Numbered from the stretch's first letter, positions 9,995 to 19,124 are shown. The stretch: DNA of 64,000 nt from Hahella sp. KA22 (GCF_004135205.1 NZ_CP035490.1:2745501-2809500); one strand, 5' to 3'. Program-made: numbers and translations. Notes: a model not told the origin generated them from the letters alone.

Positions 9995-12097
9995 TCAGGT
10001 CTGCGGCGCGTGACTGACTTTCATGAACTCAATGAACTCTTCCGGCGGCACCGGCTTACTGTAATAGTAGCCCTGCGCCAGCGTGCAGCCGTCATGCTTC
10101 AGGAAGCGCTCCTGCCGTGGCGTTTCCACGCCTTCGGCGATGACGTCCAGGCGCAGGCTTTTGCCCAGCTGGATGATGGCGTGCACGATTTGGGTGTCGT
10201 CTTCGTCTTTCATCAGGTCGCGGACAAACTGTTTGTCGATTTTGATCTTGCGGATAGGCAGCTGCTTCAGGTAACTGAGCGATGAATAGCCGGTGCCGAA
10301 ATCATCCACGGCGCATTGTATGCCGAATTCGCTCAGGTGGCGCAGGGAAGTGATTGCCTGATTCAGATTCTCCATGAAGCTGGTTTCCGTGACCTCCAGC
10401 TCGATGAGCGAGGTAGGGATTTGGCGGCTTTCGATGATCTTCAGAACATGAGGCGCGAACTCTTTCTGCCTGAGCTGGTTGGCGGACAGGTTTATCGCCA
10501 CTTTGATGTTGAAGCCCTGGTTGCGCCACTGATTAACCTGAGCGCAGGCCTCGTGCAGCACCCAGTCGCCAATTTCAAGAATGGTCTCATTGGCCTCAGC
10601 AATGGGAATGAAGACATCAGGAGGCACCAGGCCGCGTTCTGGATGACGCCAGCGCAGCAACGCCTCACAGCCTACAACCTGCTTTGAATTCAGGTCCATT
10701 TGCGGCTGGTAGACCAAAAACAGCTCGTTATTTTGTATGGCCCTGGAGAGATCTTTCTCCAGTTTTTTACGTTCGCGGATTTCGCTGTCCAGGCTGGCGA
10801 CGTAGAACTGAAAGTGATTATTGGCGACAGACTTGGCCAGCATCATGGTCTGTTCGGCCTTTTGCAGAATTTTCTCCGCATCGCGGGCGTCATCCGGGTA
10901 AATGGCGATGCCGATGGTGCAGGATACGGGAGTCAGTTGGTCCTCAATCTCGAACGGACGACTGATTTCCCGAAGCAGTGACTCAGCGAAAGCCGCCACC
11001 CGGTAACTGCTGCTGACATTAAACAGGATCAGGGCGAATTGGTCGCCGCCGAGCCGGCAGACCGTATGCACGCCGTCCCGCTGCGACAGCAGTCTCTCGG
11101 CGAAGGCTTGTAGCAACTTGTCTCCCTGGCTATAGCCCAGTTGTTCGTTGATCGACTTAAAGTCGTCGATGCCGACGCAAAAAACCGCAAATTTCTGGTT
11201 CAGCGCCTCAGAGTCATCCACCGCTGCGGCAATGTAATTACTGAACAGGGAGCGGGTTGGCAGGCCGGTGAGGGAGTCGTACTGGGATAGCTTGATGATC
11301 CGCGCTTCCGCCGCCTGACGCTTCTGTTGGTGCTCTTCTATAGACTGCAAAAGGCTGTTGGCGGCCCGCACCCAGCTGCCCAGTTCGTCTCTTTCATGTT
11401 GGCGGGGAACCGGAAGCGACTGTAAACCGGGCTCAGCGGGGTTGATGCGCAGCAGGGAGTTGATAATGGCCTTGAGCGGCGCGGTTAACAGGAAGTGGTA
11501 AACCAGATGCAGGACAAACGCCAAGAGCAGGGCGCGCAGCAGGCCGGTCATAAAAATCAGTATGGAGCGCTCCAAAAACAGCGCCGATTTCGGTGCGGTA
11601 TCTACGACGATCTTTAGCTCGCCATAGTAGGTCGGTTGCGGCGTTGGGCGGAATAAAGAGATGGCGTACTCGCGCTCTTTGCCGAAGATGGCGTCGGTCA
11701 TCCAGCGGCTTTGGGTTTCCTGCAGGGGTTTGGAGAGTTCAGCCAGAATAGTCTGATTGGGATGAGCGATGGCTGCATAGCGAATGGACGGTTTTTCGAA
11801 CAGGCCTTCCAGAACCTGTTGCGCCAGGTCGGGGTCGATACTGTATACCGCCTGAGTGGCGGGGTCGCGCACAATGGCCAGGGTTTGTCTGGCCTCGTTG
11901 TCCATTTCCTCCACGGCGCGCATGGATTCAAAAATAATCTGACCAATGCTGAGTAAAACGCCTACCGCCAAAGCGGTAAACAACACCCAGTTCATTAATT
12001 TGGCGGACAGACTATGTCGCCATTTTACTGGAGCGTTTTGCTTTTCTTGAACCATGCTGATTGATTGCTTCGACGCCGACGGTGGTGTTTGTGTCAA
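9995..12097 (-). CDS. Membrane GGDEF/EAL protein, probable c-di-GMP phosphodiesterase
   Basis: The 700-residue protein has membrane segments near residues 33-55 and 178-203 flanking a periplasmic sensor region. A HAMP-like linker follows, then a GGDEF domain and an EAL domain. The cyclase signature is degenerate (GGDQF, 350-354), so cyclase activity is doubtful. The EAL domain looks intact: EALLRW (from 478), NLSANQL, EVTET, DDFGTGYSSL, KIDKQFV and AEGVET carry the expected metal and catalytic residues. Hydrolysis of c-di-GMP is therefore inferred. The first codon taken is a TTG with a GGGGA about ten bases upstream; an ATG at 12055 is the alternative start. It is a single transcription unit with no obvious functional partner nearby. 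Confidence 0.88.
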   Translation of the reverse strand: MTQTPPSASKQSISMVQEKQNAPVKWRHSLSAKLMNWVLFTALAVGVLLSIGQIIFESMRAVEEMDNEARQTLAIVRDPATQAVYSIDPDLAQQVLEGLFEKPSIRYAAIAHPNQTILAELSKPLQETQSRWMTDAIFGKEREYAISLFRPTPQPTYYGELKIVVDTAPKSALFLERSILIFMTGLLRALLLAFVLHLVYHFLLTAPLKAIINSLLRINPAEPGLQSLPVPRQHERDELGSWVRAANSLLQSIEEHQQKRQAAEARIIKLSQYDSLTGLPTRSLFSNYIAAAVDDSEALNQKFAVFCVGIDDFKSINEQLGYSQGDKLLQAFAERLLSQRDGVHTVCRLGGDQFALILFNVSSSYRVAAFAESLLREISRPFEIEDQLTPVSCTIGIAIYPDDARDAEKILQKAEQTMMLAKSVANNHFQFYVASLDSEIRERKKLEKDLSRAIQNNELFLVYQPQMDLNSKQVVGCEALLRWRHPERGLVPPDVFIPIAEANETILEIGDWVLHEACAQVNQWRNQGFNIKVAINLSANQLRQKEFAPHVLKIIESRQIPTSLIELEVTETSFMENLNQAITSLRHLSEFGIQCAVDDFGTGYSSLSYLKQLPIRKIKIDKQFVRDLMKDEDDTQIVHAIIQLGKSLRLDVIAEGVETPRQERFLKHDGCTLAQGYYYSKPVPPEEFIEFMKVSHAPQT

Positions 12098-12281
12098 TCT
12101 TATTATCCCCTGCTATAGAAAGTGTAGTTATATACGGGGCAAAGTAACAGCTTAGGCGCGCGGGTACAGAGGGCGTGGCGGAGAGAAACTGAATATCTGG
12201 TGAGTGAGATAAAAAGCGGGAGAGTGGGGGCTGTCTGGAGATGAATCACGCCGGGGCGCTGGGCCCCGACGTTGGAACGGA

Positions 12282-12866
12282 TTAAGCGGCCAGGTTTTTG
12301 GCGACGAAATCCCAGTTCACCAGATTCCAGAACGCATTCATGTAGTTAGGGCGAACGTTTCTGTAATCGATGTAGTAAGCGTGTTCCCAAACGTCAACGG
12401 TCAGCAGTGCGGTTTTGCCGTCAGTCATTGGCGTGCCTGCGTTGCTGGTGTTGAAGATTTCCAGTGAGCCGTCAGCGTTTTTGACTAACCAGGTCCAAGC
12501 GGAACCGAAGTTGTTAACGGCTTTGTCAGTGAATTGGGTTTTGAAGCTTTCGAAGGAACCGAAAGTTTTGTTGATGGCGTCCGCCAGCTCGCCAGTAGGC
12601 TCGCCGCCGCCGTTAGGGCTCAGGCAGTGCCAGTAGAAAGTGTGGTTCCAGATCTGGGCGGCGTTGTTGAAAACGGGGCCGCTCTTGGAAGCCATGATAA
12701 TCTCTTCCAGAGACTTCCCTTCGTACTCAGTTCCGGGCACCAGACCGTTCAACTTATCGACGTAAGTTTTGTGGTGCTTACCGTAGTGGTATTCGATAGT
12801 TTCTTCGGAAATGTGCGGCGCAAGCGCATTTTTTTCATAAGGGAGGGCAGGAAGTTCAAATGCCAT
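12282..12866 (-). CDS. sodB: Superoxide dismutase (Fe)
   Basis: The 194-residue cytoplasmic enzyme converts superoxide to hydrogen peroxide and oxygen. It is nearly collinear with E. coli SodB. The metal ligands are His27, His75, Asp158 (in VDVWEHAYY) and His162. The stretch NHTFYWHCLSPNGGGEPTG favours the iron type over the manganese type. The ATG start is preceded by a purine-rich GACGGAGAAA. It is monocistronic; a GC-rich hairpin at 12247-12270 lies after the stop but lacks a T-tract. Iron-dependent control is usual for sodB, but no Fur box was recognised at this gene. Confidence 0.97.
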   Translation of the reverse strand: MAFELPALPYEKNALAPHISEETIEYHYGKHHKTYVDKLNGLVPGTEYEGKSLEEIIMASKSGPVFNNAAQIWNHTFYWHCLSPNGGGEPTGELADAINKTFGSFESFKTQFTDKAVNNFGSAWTWLVKNADGSLEIFNTSNAGTPMTDGKTALLTVDVWEHAYYIDYRNVRPNYMNAFWNLVNWDFVAKNLAA

Positions 12867-12884
12867 GAGATTTTCTCCGTCTTT

Positions 12885-13076
12885 TTAAGTGTGTAATCCC
12901 GTGTAAGTCTCTGATTCTAGAGTATACAGACTGAGTAAGAAGAGATAGCTCCGAATCTCCGGAAATTCAGCCTGCAGGCTCAGGGTCATCACAGTATCAC
13001 CCTGGGTATTGATGCCGGTCAGATGGCGACCGACAGAATTCTTTTGGTTGATCGCGCAGAATGATATCACCCGCAT
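12885..13076 (-). CDS. Possible small protein upstream of sodB (doubtful)
   Basis: A 63-codon minus-strand frame lies in the 359-base gap between purK and sodB. Its codon choice resembles real genes of this window, and the other two frames on that strand are blocked. I recognise no family. Just upstream, CTTGAAA (complement of 13099-13105) and CTCCATAT (complement of 13077-13084) are 14 bases apart and resemble a sigma-32 promoter. Transcription from it would begin inside the frame, so an internal start is more likely: a GTG-ATG pair at about 12989-12994 with AGGG upstream, giving about 34 residues. The frame ends 18 bases before the sodB start. It may instead be leader sequence of sodB. Confidence 0.3.
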   Translation of the reverse strand: MRVISFCAINQKNSVGRHLTGINTQGDTVMTLSLQAEFPEIRSYLFLLSLYTLESETYTGLHT

Positions 13077-13194
13077 ATATGGAGTTCTATCAAGGGTTTT
13101 TCAAGATTATTAATCAGACTTATTAATAAAATTAATAAGCTAGGCGAGGGACCGGATCAGTTGGTTATAAGAAATACAGATGGTTTGTTGGGGA

Positions 13195-13220
13195 TGTCGG
13201 CCCATAAAAATGGACCGACA
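13195..13220 (-). terminator. Hairpin after purK
   Basis: TGTCGG plus CCCAT pairs with ATGG-CCGACA around an A-rich loop, an 11-pair stem with one wobble, six bases after the purK stop. There is no long T-tract on the minus strand, so termination efficiency is uncertain. Confidence 0.5.
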
Positions 13221-13225
13221 AAACG

Positions 13226-14353
13226 CTAGTCAAAGTGAGCCAGCGAGGAAGTGAAAGGCGAGTGCTCCGGCACGAAAGGGAGGCACTTCTCCACTTTGGC
13301 GATCAACGCTTTGTAGTCTTCCGCGACAATGTTGATATGCCCCAGCTTGCGGCCGGCGCGCTCTTCTTTTCCATACAGATGCAGATGCGTGTCGCTGAGC
13401 GTCAATACGCTTTCGCGGTCAGCATGACGACCAATCAGGTTGATCATACAGCTGACGCCGACAGGCTGGGTATCGCCCAAAGGTAAGCCGGCGACGGCGC
13501 GTAAATGGTTTTCAAACTGCCCTGTGTGCGCTCCATTCATGGACCAGTGACCGGAGTTGTGCACTCGCGGCGCCATCTCATTGGCCAGGAGGCCCTCAGG
13601 CGTTTCAAACAGCTCCAGAGCCAGGATGCCCACATAAGACAGATGCGCCATCAGCTTTTCAATATACTCAGCCGCTTTCTGCGCCAGATCATCGCTAATG
13701 CGCGGCGCGGGGGCGATGGTGTAACGCAGAATGCCGCCATGATGAATGTTTTCCGCCAAGGGGTAGGTGACGGTTTCACCAGTGCTGCTGCGGGCGGCGA
13801 TGATGGATATTTCCCGGGAGAAATTGACGAAGGACTCGACAATCAGTCGGGGGTGTCCAATGCTGTTCCAGGCCTCTTCCGCCTCCTCGGCGGATTTCAG
13901 GACTGCCTGGCCTTTGCCGTCGTAGCCTTCCGTAATGGATTTCGCCACGACGGGAGCTCCCAGTTCGCGAACTGCCTCAGCCAATTCTTCCGGGCTGTTT
14001 ACCAGGCGATATTTGGGAGTGGGGATGCCCAATTGGGTAAACAGCGCCTTTTCGTGCTCTCTGTTTTGACATACGCGCAAGGCTTCCACCCCTGGATACA
14101 GAGGTTTGCGAGCGGCGATATTTTGCGCCAGATCCAGGGGTAAGTGCTCAAACTCGTAGGTCACTACATCAACGAAATCAAGGAAGCGATCCAGCTCCGA
14201 CTGAGTGTTTTCGGGGTCGCTGAAAATCGTACCGAGGCCTGCGGAAGGGGCCCCGGAGGTATCGTAAAGCGCAAATTCAAAGCCCAGCGGCATACCCGCC
14301 AGCGCCATCATGCGGCCAAGTTGGCCGGCTCCGAGAATGCCAATTCTTTTCAT
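13226..14353 (-). CDS. purK: N5-carboxyaminoimidazole ribonucleotide synthase PurK
   Basis: This 375-residue ATP-grasp enzyme makes N5-carboxyaminoimidazole ribonucleotide from AIR, ATP and bicarbonate in de novo purine synthesis. The N-terminal nucleotide-binding loop [16 protein letters not shown] is typical. The ATP-grasp signatures [12 protein letters not shown] and the catalytic-end [26 protein letters not shown] are intact. The start codon overlaps the purE stop by four bases (ATGA-type overlap), showing translational coupling. The neighbour purE carries the next step. Length matches the family. Confidence 0.98.
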   Translation of the reverse strand: MKRIGILGAGQLGRMMALAGMPLGFEFALYDTSGAPSAGLGTIFSDPENTQSELDRFLDFVDVVTYEFEHLPLDLAQNIAARKPLYPGVEALRVCQNREHEKALFTQLGIPTPKYRLVNSPEELAEAVRELGAPVVAKSITEGYDGKGQAVLKSAEEAEEAWNSIGHPRLIVESFVNFSREISIIAARSSTGETVTYPLAENIHHGGILRYTIAPAPRISDDLAQKAAEYIEKLMAHLSYVGILALELFETPEGLLANEMAPRVHNSGHWSMNGAHTGQFENHLRAVAGLPLGDTQPVGVSCMINLIGRHADRESVLTLSDTHLHLYGKEERAGRKLGHINIVAEDYKALIAKVEKCLPFVPEHSPFTSSLAHFD

Positions 14354-14841
14354 GATTGCCTTGGATCAGCGTTATTGAGAACCGTGTCTGTCTGCTGTTT
14401 GCGGAACGCTTTGACGGCGTCCATGATTTTGCTGTCCTGCAAGCCCACAATCTGAGCCGCCATCAGGCCAGCGTTAGTGGCTCCGGCTTTACCGATCGCC
14501 AGCGTGCCTACGGGGACGCCTCCAGGCATTTGTACGATGGACAATAATGAGTCCAGGCCATTCAGCGTCTTGGACTGCACGGGAACGCCCAGCACCGGTA
14601 GCGAGGTTTGTGACGCGGCCATACCGGGCAGGTGGGCGGCGCCGCCAGCTCCGGCGATAATTATCTTGATGCCTCTGCTTTCGGCGGACTTGGCGTAGTC
14701 AAACAGCAGGTCCGGCGTGCGGTGAGCGGAAACAACTTGCACTTCATAGGGAACGCCCAGCTTGTCGAGCATCTCGGCGGCGTGCTCCATGGTAGGCCAG
14801 TCGGATTTGGAGCCCATAATAATGCCAACTAAAGGCTGCAT
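14350..14841 (-). CDS. purE: N5-carboxyaminoimidazole ribonucleotide mutase PurE
   Basis: The 163-residue enzyme rearranges N5-CAIR to CAIR in purine synthesis and works as an octamer. The substrate-binding loop [12 protein letters not shown] is near the N-terminus. The conserved [14 protein letters not shown] and [13 protein letters not shown] motifs follow, with the active-site histidine in the SAHR segment. The ATG start has an AAGGAG ribosome-binding site. It is the first gene of purE-purK. No PurR-type operator was recognised upstream. Confidence 0.98.
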   Translation of the reverse strand: MQPLVGIIMGSKSDWPTMEHAAEMLDKLGVPYEVQVVSAHRTPDLLFDYAKSAESRGIKIIIAGAGGAAHLPGMAASQTSLPVLGVPVQSKTLNGLDSLLSIVQMPGGVPVGTLAIGKAGATNAGLMAAQIVGLQDSKIMDAVKAFRKQQTDTVLNNADPRQS

Positions 14842-15214
14842 GATTTCTCCTTAGTAACCCTGTCATTATTGGATAAATTCGCCTATGGGGCGCGAATTTG
14901 CGGGTGGTCGAGGCATACTGTTTAAAAAAGAGGCGCATAGTTTAGTGAGTCGGTACATGGGATGCAAACGAAAGCGGACCCTTGCCGGCTCCCGCCGCAG
15001 GCCCAGGCGATCAGGCGCGAGCGGAGCCTTTATCTGGCTCAGGAAAAACGGAATAATAGCGGGTTGCTTCATGCCTGTTCTGTCGCAAATACGGTAAAGC
15101 TGGAAAGGGCGCGTGTACGGAAACTCCGGCATTGTCTAAAATGCCATGGCGCAACCGCGCAGAATCGGGCGTTTGCCGATACACTATATAAATACAGTCC
15201 ATTAGCGAGGTTAC
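14842..15214. other. Intergenic region between purE and the coiled-coil gene
   Basis: This 373-base divergent spacer must hold promoters for both flanking genes. A CTATATAAATA stretch at 15184-15194 could be a -10 region for the plus-strand gene, but no matching -35 is obvious. Several short frames cross the region; none has a good ribosome-binding site or recognisable protein. Confidence 0.4.
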
Positions 15215-16111
15215 ATGGAGACAATTAAGCCCGAGAAAGACGAGGTTGATCGATTTCAATCACAGCGCCATAAAGCGCCTGCGGCGAAACCTGCTGAGCC
15301 TAAAAAGGCTGCGCCGGTTGCGGAGGCCCCGGTGGAGGCTTATGTCAGACTGTCCCGTCCCGCACAATGGGCGATCGTCTTTGTATTCATATTGGTGCTG
15401 ACTTTCGCGCTGATTGGATATTGGCAGGTCAAAAACCAGCAACAAACCATTCTGTCCCTGCAAACCCAACTGCAGCAGGCGACTCAGTACATATCCCAAA
15501 GTAAGCTGGTGACTGCGCGCCTTGAAGGTCAAATCAACCAGACCGACGCCACCATGGCGCAAAGCGGCAACGAGATGGCCAGGGAATTGAAGACCTTGGA
15601 CTCTGAAATCCGCAAGCTGTGGGATGTGTCCAATAAGCGCAACAAACAGTTGATTGAGGAAAATCAGAAAGCGCTGACAGCCCTGCAGGGCGATTTAAAG
15701 CAGTCGCAGGAGAGGATCAAAGCGCTAAGCGGTGAGATAAATGGCCTGACGGTCATCGGTGAAAATCTTGGCAAGTCTCAAGAAGCCCAGGCGCTGCAGA
15801 TTTCCGCGTTGGCGGATGATATGGGGCGCACTGATGAAGCGTTGGAGAGGAAGCAGGCTGAGTTGACGCAACTTCTGAAACAAAGCTCCGACAAGCTGGA
15901 GAAATCCATCTCTGAGCAAACCGTGGCTGTCGCCAAGCTTGAGCGCATGATCGGCAAAATGAATGAGCAGAACCTGGACGGCAATCTCAAAGAGCTTGAG
16001 AAGAAAGTCAGCGCCATCGACGCCACCCGTAATCAACTGGTGCAACGCTACGTTGAGCTGGATCGTCGCATGAATGAAATCGGTCTGCAATTGAAGGCCA
16101 TACAGAAATAA
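15215..16111 (+). CDS. Membrane-anchored coiled-coil protein of unknown function
   Basis: The 298-residue protein has a charged, alanine/proline-rich cytoplasmic N-terminus (1-45) and one membrane helix near residues 51-70. The rest is a long periplasmic region of heptad-like helices (about 75-295) rich in Gln, Glu, Lys and Leu. This topology fits a bitopic envelope protein that dimerises through a coiled coil, in the manner of division or cell-wall scaffolds. I do not recognise a named family. It stands alone, divergent from purEK, and is followed by a convergent exported-protein gene. The ATG is preceded by GCGAGG. Confidence 0.75.
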   Translation: METIKPEKDEVDRFQSQRHKAPAAKPAEPKKAAPVAEAPVEAYVRLSRPAQWAIVFVFILVLTFALIGYWQVKNQQQTILSLQTQLQQATQYISQSKLVTARLEGQINQTDATMAQSGNEMARELKTLDSEIRKLWDVSNKRNKQLIEENQKALTALQGDLKQSQERIKALSGEINGLTVIGENLGKSQEAQALQISALADDMGRTDEALERKQAELTQLLKQSSDKLEKSISEQTVAVAKLERMIGKMNEQNLDGNLKELEKKVSAIDATRNQLVQRYVELDRRMNEIGLQLKAIQK

Positions 16112-16195
16112 ATAGCCTGCGCTGTTGCGCCTAAGTGAGTCTTAGGCGCGCTCCTGCTGCGTATGCATCAACCTTTATTCTTTCTTTTACGGCTT

Positions 16196-16750
16196 TTACG
16201 GGCGCGGCGTGTTGACGATTGTGGTCGCGTCGAAATCCACCGCTTGAAATTGCGGCTCGATTCTTACTTCTACATATTGGCGAAAAAGTAGCGCCGCCGC
16301 GACGGAGGTTTCCAGCGTCGCCAATTTGTTGGGGTCGTATAGTGCGGCCTCTCTTTCATCATTGCGCGCTCGTTGCGCTTCTTCATAAACCGGGCCGCCC
16401 GCCGCTGGCGGAGAGAACAGGCCTGGAACAAAAATACTCGATAGCTGTGGATTCTGAAGTAGAGCGAGTGAAATCGAGTCCAAGGTGGAGCGCTCTACGG
16501 TATCTGCAATGGGGATGTAGTTAATTTGCGCTTCGGAGAAGGTGATATCGAGCGCTTGTCCGTCATCGAGCTCAATATGCACGCTGGCTTCAGTAGAGGG
16601 CTCATCCAGAGCTTTCCATTCCATCTCATAGGGAAGTTCTTCTGCTGAAATACTGAGGGCTGCGCCAAGCAGTAGCGCTATCAAAGCAGGTGTGAACAAG
16701 CGACCCGCTTGCGGATCAGGCGCGGTGGCGAGGACATCCGAGTCGTTCAT
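16196..16750 (-). CDS. Exported protein of unknown function
   Basis: The chosen start at 16750 gives 184 residues and has GGGT about ten bases upstream. A further 28 codons upstream are open but put an unlikely segment before the signal. A hydrophobic stretch near residues 18-33 ending in ALSISAEE looks like a signal peptide with an unusually long polar N-region (MNDSDVLATAPDPQAG), so it could also be a membrane anchor. The mature part is acidic with no cysteines and no recognised domain. It converges with the coiled-coil gene 84 bases away. Function unknown. Confidence 0.6.
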   Translation of the reverse strand: MNDSDVLATAPDPQAGRLFTPALIALLLGAALSISAEELPYEMEWKALDEPSTEASVHIELDDGQALDITFSEAQINYIPIADTVERSTLDSISLALLQNPQLSSIFVPGLFSPPAAGGPVYEEAQRARNDEREAALYDPNKLATLETSVAAALLFRQYVEVRIEPQFQAVDFDATTIVNTPRP

Positions 16751-17130
16751 GAGTAGTGACCCTTGCGCATTTTTTATAATTGGTTGTGACTGATTGTAGC
16801 AATTCAGTCGAGCGGGAATGTGGAGCCGTTTCAAAATACGGCTTAATTATTGTCATTCGCCGTTCCCTGTTGAAAATTTAACCTGTCCGTCGAGTGACGC
16901 CTGCTTGCAGGCAAAATAACTGTAAAGAAATGTAGTTCAAAGTAACGCGTTGTAGCGAATTCTTGCTCCAATTCTCAGCTGGCGAAGCATACGGTTGTTA
17001 GAATCATCCCCAGTCTGGAGGGCTAGACCCCAAGGGAGTCGTCCCGCAAAACCCTCCGCCTCAATAAACAAGAGCCATGATTTGTGAAATGGTCATGAAA
17101 GCGACGCCCTTTATAGACGGGGGAGTGAGT
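16751..17130. other. Divergent spacer with inverted repeats upstream of a lipoprotein gene
   Basis: The 380-base region contains a perfect palindrome GCCTGC-TT-GCAGGC at 16899-16912. It also holds a nested hairpin: GGAGGG (17017-17022) pairs with CCCTCC (17052-17057), enclosing GACCCC against GGGAGTC. The second structure lies in the probable leader of the lipoprotein gene that starts at 17131. I cannot match either to a known RNA element or operator. Confidence 0.4.
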
Positions 17131-17982
17131 ATGCAGCGATATCCTAGCCTCAGAACGCTTGTTCTACTGCTGGCGACGGCGGTGGGGATGAGTGGATGTA
17201 AGATCTATCAATCCATGGGGAAGAGCGTAGGAGCCTTTGTGCATCCGGTCAGCGGCCCTAAATTCGTGCATATTCCTGACTCGGAGTGGGATAGTGCGTC
17301 TTCTGCGCTTATATATTTTTACCGGCCTCACAGTGACTGGGCGTCAGAAGAGATCGAGTCTCCCAGCGTTTATGTCGATGACAGTCAATATTTCAACTTT
17401 CGCGACAACAGCTATACCTGGCTGCAGGTGGCTCCGGGCGAGCGACGCGTCACTATGCGCAGGCCTCTGCTGGGCTTCGAAGGCATCGGCGGCTTTACCC
17501 TGAGCGATATGACAGATCAGATACTCAGTGTCGATGCGGGCAAAATATACTATCTGCGTTATTCCGAAATCAGCAAACCCGATCCAAACCCGGAAATCGA
17601 AACCGACTCGCCCTGGGCGGAAGGGGATTTACAGTTGGTGGCCGCTGACTTCGCTTATAACGAAATCGTAGAGACCCGCTTTCTGAATAGCGATCTGCTG
17701 GCGCCTAATCATGCCGCCACCTCTATTGTGAAAGAGAATATCGAATATTCATTTGAACGTGAGCAGGAAGAAATTGAGGTCGCCCGCGAGGAAGAAATAG
17801 AAAGGTTGAAGGAGCAGGGATATTACCGCCCCGATAAATGGTGGTGTATGTATATGTGCGGCGGGGGGCCGACCAAGCGGCTGAAGACGGATCGTATGCA
17901 GCGTGAGCTGGACAAGCGTAAAAACGCTTACGAGGCGCAGCTGGCGGAAAGTGAGGGGGCATCGTGGTGGTGGCCATTCTAA
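17131..17982 (+). CDS. Lipoprotein with DUF2846-like domain
   Basis: The start at 17131 has GGGGGAG six bases upstream; open codons further upstream precede it. The 283-residue protein has a signal peptide with lipobox MSGC (Cys23), so it should be lipidated. Residues about 50-190 resemble the DUF2846 domain (ALIYFYRP, then VYVDDSQYF, then a PGERRVTMRR-type strand). A charged helical stretch follows, then a short tail with a Cys/Trp-rich patch (KWWCMYMCGGG), a Lys/Arg-rich helix and the terminal WWWPF. The family is uncharacterised. It is monocistronic, with a hairpin after the stop. Confidence 0.7.
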   Translation: MQRYPSLRTLVLLLATAVGMSGCKIYQSMGKSVGAFVHPVSGPKFVHIPDSEWDSASSALIYFYRPHSDWASEEIESPSVYVDDSQYFNFRDNSYTWLQVAPGERRVTMRRPLLGFEGIGGFTLSDMTDQILSVDAGKIYYLRYSEISKPDPNPEIETDSPWAEGDLQLVAADFAYNEIVETRFLNSDLLAPNHAATSIVKENIEYSFEREQEEIEVAREEEIERLKEQGYYRPDKWWCMYMCGGGPTKRLKTDRMQRELDKRKNAYEAQLAESEGASWWWPF

Positions 17983-18021
17983 AGGCGGCGCGATCATCAC
18001 ATTAAATTTTCAATTCTGTAC

Positions 18022-18046
18022 TGTCACCCGGTTCTATAGGGTGACA
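18022..18046 (+). terminator. Hairpin after the lipoprotein gene
   Basis: TGTCACCC pairs perfectly with GGGTGACA across a nine-base loop, 40 bases after the stop. No T-tract follows, so it may be a terminator remnant or a transcript-stabilising stem. Confidence 0.45.
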
Positions 18047-18211
18047 TCTGGGTTTAACATCTATCATTTACTGTAAGGGCTTCGATTGAAGCAGAGGCCG
18101 CGGCGACGCCGCGCTTCTGAAATATGGGTAAGGTTTTCAGCCGCTTAATTTTGGGTGTAAGCGGCGGCGAATCAACGGCGGACAGGAAACAGAAAAAGGA
18201 CTTACTGAACT

Positions 18212-18547
18212 ATGAGCGTGACGACCATGTTTCAAGATCATGTGCAAAAGACCAAAAGCTTTGTTGACCGTGTGAAGGATGTATATAGCAGAGCCTATGA
18301 TAAGGCCTTGCAGACGGGAAAAGGCGGCTTGGCTGGAGCGACACGCATCAGTGCGGCGCTTGAGCCCAAAGTGCGACAAAGTATCGACTCGGCCCATCAT
18401 TTCTTTGACGGTATCAATCAATCGCTGGCGGATAAAGCCATTCCCGAATGCCGACGTTCTAATGTCGAGTCCGCTCGCCTGGAGGAAAAGTCCTGCGCAG
18501 CGCGACATGGAATCAGCGACGCTGGCGCATCGCGTCAGGATGTTTGA
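18212..18547 (+). CDS. Small helical protein of unknown function
   Basis: The 111-residue frame encodes a mostly helical, hydrophilic protein. The first 75 residues (FQDHVQKTKSFVDRVKDVYS and following) look like a real amphipathic-helix protein, loosely phasin-like. The last 35 residues change character (Cys- and Arg-rich), and in the same stretch another frame encodes a helical tail ending at 18587 (MESATLAHRVRMFEIE). A single frameshift near 18440, real or from sequencing, would join the two. The ribosome-binding site AAGGAC is about ten bases upstream. Function unknown. Confidence 0.5.
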   Translation: MSVTTMFQDHVQKTKSFVDRVKDVYSRAYDKALQTGKGGLAGATRISAALEPKVRQSIDSAHHFFDGINQSLADKAIPECRRSNVESARLEEKSCAARHGISDAGASRQDV

Positions 18548-18627
18548 GATCGAGCCCGCAAAGTCATCGCGCTTTCGGATATGGTAAGGTAGCCCTATTT
18601 TTCACACTGTGTTGTTAGGAGAAAATC

Positions 18628-19008
18628 ATGAGGCTATTGCATACGATGATCCGGGTCGGGGATCTGGATCGTTCCATCGGTTTTTACACTGAAGTGCTGG
18701 GTATGCGTCTGTTACGGCGCAAAGATTACCCGGAAGGCCGTTTCACATTGGCGTTTGTCGGTTACGGCGATGAGTCGGAAAACGCCGTCATTGAGTTGAC
18801 TCACAACTGGGATACCGCTGCATATGAGCTGGGCTCCGGGTTCGGTCATCTCGCCGTTGAAGTGGAAGACGCCTATCAAGCCTGCGACGCTATTCGCGAA
18901 AAAGGCGGGCAGGTGGTTCGGGAGGCGGGCCCAATGAAGCACGGAACTACCGTGATTGCATTCGTTAAAGATCCAGACGGCTATATGATTGAGTTGATCC
19001 AGCGCTAA
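18628..19008 (+). CDS. gloA: Lactoylglutathione lyase (glyoxalase I)
   Basis: The 126-residue cytoplasmic enzyme isomerises the hemithioacetal of methylglyoxal and glutathione to S-lactoylglutathione. The four metal ligands known from E. coli GloA are at the same positions: His5, Glu56, His74 and Glu122. The segments [18 protein letters not shown] and [10 protein letters not shown] are typical. The short form without the extra loop predicts the nickel-type enzyme. The ATG has an AGGAG ribosome-binding site seven bases upstream, and a terminator follows. Confidence 0.97.
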   Translation: MRLLHTMIRVGDLDRSIGFYTEVLGMRLLRRKDYPEGRFTLAFVGYGDESENAVIELTHNWDTAAYELGSGFGHLAVEVEDAYQACDAIREKGGQVVREAGPMKHGTTVIAFVKDPDGYMIELIQR

Positions 19009-19049
19009 CTTTTGCTCTGCCTGCACGGACGCTTATTTCTTAATAGAAT

Positions 19050-19073
19050 AAGCGCCGTAATGTGGCGCTTTTG
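19050..19073 (+). terminator. Terminator after gloA
   Basis: AAGCGCC pairs with GGCGCTT across a seven-base loop and is followed by TTG. It lies 42 bases after the gloA stop. Confidence 0.75.
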
Positions 19074-19124
19074 ATCGACTTTTCAGCTAAATAGAAATTA
19101 GAAAAACTTTTTTAAACATTGCGC

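Noticed and set aside
12247-12270. Rho-independent terminator after sodB
   Set aside because: The GC-rich stem is there but no T-tract follows on the minus strand.
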